Below, piece after piece: positions 59,952 to 64,000 of a stretch of 64,000 nt of DNA (its first letter is position 1; each line of letters begins with the position of its first letter). The stretch comes from Candolleomyces eurysporus (lineage: Eukaryota > Basidiomycota > Agaricomycetes > Agaricales > Psathyrellaceae). The notes beneath the pieces are model-generated. The model worked only from the letters and a program-made list of their open reading frames with translations, had not been told where the DNA came from and searched no databases. The position numbers and the translations under genes are program-made. The stretch lies in the NCBI GenBank assembly GCA_027579435.1, contig JANBPK010000940.1, positions 27,812 through 91,811 of the forward strand. The letters run 5' to 3'.

Positions 59952-60005
59952 CATTCCCGCGCTCGGACCGTCATCCCATTTCCGGAGGTGCTTATTAGAC
60001 GCCAG
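59952..60005 (-). promoter_or_regulatory. Two-part NLR promoter-like element, NLR11
   Basis: CCCGCGCTCGGACC and GGTGCTTATTAGACGCCAGC, 84 bp from the ATG. This is the right-hand end of the repeated array. Confidence 0.6.
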
Positions 60006-61390
60006 CTAGCAGACCCCAGGTCTTACTTCGTGAAGCACTCGGACTTTTACCATCCCCGACTTCTCGTATTTTACCATTCTGTTGGGCACCGAAATCGGGT
60101 CGAATGCCTCCGCTTCTTGGCTTCTCTCCAGCTGCGCTTCAATGCTACGGGACGAGAAGAAGACCTACTATCCAAAATTCCGACGTTGGAAGATGAAGCA
60201 AATCGGCCATCTGCCTCATCCGTGGAGCCCTAGTCGTACCAACATGGGCTAGCCGGCGGGGACCACTTAGGTGTTTTACAGAATTTGCAAAAGGGATCCC
60301 TACGATTTCAAGCCACTACATTGAGAGAAGAGTTAGCATGTCAAAATCATTGCAGAATTCGACTGGGATAGCAAATCAGACAAATGATCGGAGCATAGAT
60401 ACCTTTCTATCGGAGCCAATTCTCGAGCGGACCAAGGGAAGCTGTTAAAGCACTGAGATGCAGAATGACCTGGGAGCGATGCTAGTGCGCTATGCATCTC
60501 CCCTTGGCTATCCCGCGGTTGCTTTTCAAGAGAGGAAGCGCGACCTGAATGTCCACAATATCTTGTCCGGCCTCCCGTCCGGATTCAAAAATATTGAAAC
60601 ATATGGGGAGCCCCACAGAGTCACCTTCCAAGGAAACTGAGGGATCTTCGGACGAGGTGCATACGACGGTTTTTTTCTCTGCAGGAAAGTGTGGATGTGC
60701 GTGTTCCACATAGAGGCGGGCATGATGAAGAAGGTCGGACAAGGAGGAGAGGAAGGTGAACGGGCGGCAAACTGGTCGATTCAGAGGGAAGGATATTGGC
60801 CGGATGGGTGGTACCAGGCAGGCTTGCGCCTGGGGGCTCGATTATGGTTCATTTCTGCTCTCCGAGTGCGGTTCCTAGTTGTCTCCTATTCTTTCGACGG
60901 TACTGAAAAGTGGTGGGATATTCAAGACGTCTCTTCTGTATTTGCAACCTATATATCTCGACTCGTACTAGTATTTCGAGGTGTCTTTGACCTCTGGATT
61001 TTTACTCGTCACTTAAACCGGCATAGCTGTGTAGACATATAAACAAAGTCTATCGAATGCAACGACCTGCCAATCCAGATGAAATGAAAGAAAACCGAAA
61101 GTTTATCATTACGGACGATTCCGGGACTTAGAGTTCCTCTTCGTCTTTGGATTTGGCGAAGAGGACGGCGCTGAAGATTCTGCACCTTCACCAAACCGTA
61201 AACTTATTCCTGCTGCGGGTCCCTTGTTGCCATCTTCACCAAATCTTGAAACCGTCCCTGCTGTGAATCACTATGAGACCACCACGACACGACAGATGAT
61301 TCCAAACGACGCAGAATGGAATGGCTCCAGATGCTACATGCTTGCCTGCAACGACACCAGGAGCACTAAAGACCAAGGATAAAGAAAGAT
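60006..61390. other. Single-copy interval right of the array, no gene assigned
   Basis: It shares nothing obvious with the array. Open stretches of 60-117 codons (for example 59988-60233 plus, 60689-61042 plus, 60482-60742 minus) have no recognisable motif and overlap on opposite strands. If the last NLR12 intron were differently spliced (GTACTG..TTTAG near 61404-61367), its C-terminus could extend to about 61240. Confidence 0.4.
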
Positions 61391-61398
61391 TGAGACTT

Positions 61399-63216
61399 TC
61401 AGTACCAGTCTAGATTTTGGAAATAATTGAGGACTGCACTCACTAAATCGTGAACATCCTGGAACATCGCCCAGAGAGATTGATCCCCCTTGCGCTCCAT
61501 GGCCAACGACACCCACCAATCAGCACTGGCTGGCGTAGGAAGGACCTTGGAATGTGCACCACCTGACATATCTACGCCAGTTGGAAGGGTGGCCAAGAAT
61601 TCGAGGAAGCTTTCTGGATACGAGAACTGGAGCTGGGTATCACAGCCCCCTTCAATATCGTAGCATCAGATTCATCCGAGAAGGAAAGAGAGAAAGACCT
61701 GGGACAGAAACAAACTCACTTGTGCATGCCCGAACNAAACGCATCGCATATGAACACATTTACGTCACTCTCTCCAAAATACAGTTTCCCGCAACGGTCA
61801 GAGTCCTTAAGAAAGTCGAGCAACGACTTGTGGAAGAAGCCGTATTCAGTTGTTGCCTGGGTGCTGGGAGGTGGGATCCGAATCAGCGAATGAAGATTTC
61901 CGAGCAGGTGCTCTGCCTCGTTGCTCTCTGGGTCCATTTGCAGAAGTAGATTCATGTTGAAGGCGGAGGCTTTGTCCGCAATATTGGTCTGGTCGAAAGT
62001 GCGAATCCACAGTACCGAACGAGGCGGATCTGGACTGGACTCCAGGATGTGCAAGTACAATGCATCCAGTTGATGAAAGGGGTTCGAAGGTGCTTTCGCT
62101 TCCATCTTCAAAATCGCGTCAAGCAACGACTTTAGAGGCTCTCGTTGACCCGTGTCAAGAAACCGGATGACGGTCGCGGCGTAAATAAACTGACCCGACG
62201 CATTTTCCACCAGGATTTGAATAGCTTTTGGTGGTGGCCACGAGGGAGGAAGATTGTATCGACGGCGAAGTCGATTGAACTGGGCCTCCAAGAAGAGGGT
62301 GATGTCAGCGTCGGCTTTGTAACCTTCGTGCAGATCAATTTTCTGGGCAAAGGAGGTGGGATTGTTTTCAGGGTCGAAAAATTCGCGAAACACGCGTTCA
62401 GGACGGCTGGCGACGAGGACACGGAAGGGGAAACATGGATCTGATGATGCTATTTGAAGGACTTGAAGAATCTCCAACTGGTCCTGGTCGTTTGTTCGCG
62501 GTGGCGGAGACTTGCATTTCGATCCGGGACTTGCGGTATCATGATACTGCTCGGCCTCGCATTCGTCCAGACCGTCAATAATGATAGCTCCCCGCAAACT
62601 AGGTCCATCGGGGCGACGGGAAATCTCCTGGAGGGGAGCCAAAATGAGAACTTCCATTTGTGTGTGCAGGTTTTTGTCGAAAATGTCTGAATTTGCTTCG
62701 ATCGCTTTGGATATTTCTTCTCGCAGATCGGGATGATATCGCGCGAGCTGGTGTGTGATGGTAGTTATAAATGCAGTCTTCCGGCGCCTGCCAATGGATG
62801 CTGACCAGGACGCAAAGAAGAATGTCGCTACAAGGACTCCGCCCACTTTGCAGCGTTCAGATAGCGATCCCATGACAGCCGTCTTCCCAGTACCCGCGGG
62901 CCCAGTAACCCACTTGATCTTCGGTTGATCAGGTTCTAAATCCCCATCCAGGATCCAGCTGTACAAGTCGTCCTGGACGGCAACTCGAGTGTCGGGATGG
63001 CATTTCGGGGCATCGCAGCGCTCCCTAGAGTCGTGGATGGCGCCTGCCGCGATTTGAACCTGAAGTTCTGTATATCGCGATAAGTATCAATTAAGACGCT
63101 CAGCTACAACATAAAGAGCCAGACTCACTGTTCAGCGGGTCCGCTGAGGGGCTGACATTCACAAAATGGTAGTTGTCGATCTGGAAATTATGAGCGTTGC
63201 TGAAATTGCTGGCCAT
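61399..63216 (-). CDS. NLR12: divergent NACHT STAND protein, about 561 aa
   Basis: Same architecture as the array genes but distant in sequence and shorter. Exons 63216-63129, 63067-61720 and 61649-61399. Exon 1 encodes 29 residues and starts right at MASNFSNAHNFQIDNYHF, the same motif type as in the array, with no basic N-terminal extension. Then IHDSRERCDAPKCHPDTR, Walker A GPAGTGKTAV, Walker B GAIIIDGLDEC, sensor RVLVASRPERVF, a SWPPPKAIQILVENASGQF helix region, and a short C-terminal exon with Trp-rich ADWWVSLAMERKGDQSLW. The N at 61736 is an extra character: dropping it makes exon 2 join exon 3 in frame. No repeat domain. Confidence 0.88.
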
Positions 63217-64000
63217 GGAGCAGTCGAAGTGAAGGATGGGATGAGGCTAGATTGCCCCCGTTCCCACCGCAGACTAAGCAGTTAATATCGTCCACCTCGT
63301 GTTTGTGATTTGTCTATCGAGCGTCTCTGTTTCGCTCATCTGACAGATGAAATCCATGAGCGCCATTCCACAATCGTTCAGGAGGCAGTGCACTCACCTC
63401 ATGTCCGGCGTCCGGGAATTCGAGGTCATTCTTGGGGTAAGGAGAGTGCCTCTATTAAACCTAAATGAAAGAATAACTCGCTTGCGACGATTGGCGTGCG
63501 GAGGAGTACAGGGCTTTTGTAGGGGACAAAATGTTAGAAAAGATCGGTGGCCATTATAACTATACGTCCCATCTGCGCGTTCCTCCCACTCCCACTAACC
63601 CGGGTTCGTTGACCACTTCCCATCCAACACTCGTTGGCTAAAATTTCGCCGATACAACACTGTCCAGAAGACATCGTCCTCAGCCAACAGCTTCCACGCC
63701 CTCGACACTCACAGACGATCTACACAATTCTTTGAAGCTCGAATGAGCCAGACTCTGGATCCTAACTTGAGAGGGAGCACGACGGATCTTGTTGACATTC
63801 CACCGCGTGTAGTAGCAGTAGTGGGTCGCATGATGTTGCCATAGGTGAGGGATAGGAAGAAGGTGCCAGTGCGACAAAGCCTCAAGGTCATCGCAGCCGT
63901 GGCGATTGGCCGCCAACTCCACGATACATTCTCTCCAGCAGACGGTTGTCAATCCCTCGTGAAAGAATCAACGCCGCTCGCCAGCGTTGAGGCCGCTTCG
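63217..64000. other. Right-end interval with a possible minus-strand fragment
   Basis: Upstream of NLR12 there is no two-part element. A minus-strand open stretch at about 63680-63952 contains DDLEALSHW, weakly like the DDLEAL segment of casein-kinase-1-type kinases, but the rest does not match and no kinase catalytic motif is visible. I do not assign a gene. Confidence 0.25.

Noticed and set aside
63680..63952. Casein-kinase-like gene at the right end
   Set aside because: Only the DDLEAL segment resembles such kinases; no ATP-binding loop or catalytic loop is visible.
1..64000. tRNA, rRNA or other structured RNA genes
   Set aside because: None recognised by eye on either strand; a covariance-model search was not possible.

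Overview
The window looks like nuclear DNA of a filamentous basidiomycete, most likely an agaricomycete. The reasons are short GT-AG introns (about 54-67 nt), NACHT-type STAND genes of the agaricomycete kind, F-box/RNI-like and O-methyltransferase-like relatives, and no bacterial operons. It is draft sequence: single N characters sit mostly beside homopolymer runs inside otherwise open genes.

The window is dominated by one tandem array. From about 4.7 to 59.9 kb there are eleven paralogous minus-strand genes for NACHT-domain NLR-like STAND proteins of about 680-730 residues, here numbered NLR1-NLR11. Each has four exons: an N-terminal exon with a basic stretch and a short motif of the type FPNAQNFRVDN, a large exon with the whole NACHT domain, and two short 3' exons. 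None has WD40, ankyrin, TPR or LRR repeats. NLR5, 6, 7, 10 and 11 read as intact (5 and 7 after discounting N characters). NLR1 needs two homopolymer corrections. NLR4 and 9 each carry one in-frame stop in exon 1, NLR8 carries one nonsense codon in the NACHT core, NLR2 has a disrupted exon 1, and NLR3 is clearly broken. A divergent, smaller NACHT gene (NLR12, 61.4-63.2 kb) closes the array on the right.

Most NLR genes face, 3' end to 3' end, a plus-strand F-box/RNI-like gene or its remains (F1-F10), so the repeating unit is F-box (+) then NLR (-), about 4-8 kb long. Nearly all F-box copies are broken or partial. A block of about 110 bp is repeated eleven times in the convergent 3' spacers, and a two-part core-promoter-like element is repeated at ten of eleven NLR 5' ends. 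Other duplicated debris fills the 5' spacers: four 3' fragments of an O-methyltransferase gene (upstream of NLR2, 7, 8, 9), each followed by an unidentified Ser/Arg-rich block; three copies plus a relic of an unidentified minus-strand spliced gene (element A); and one 130-bp NLR fragment inside an F-box copy.

The likely biology is a rapidly turning-over family of fungal innate-immune or allorecognition STAND receptors growing by duplication and exchanging segments. The function is inferred from the family. Nothing in the window shows the ligand or effector.
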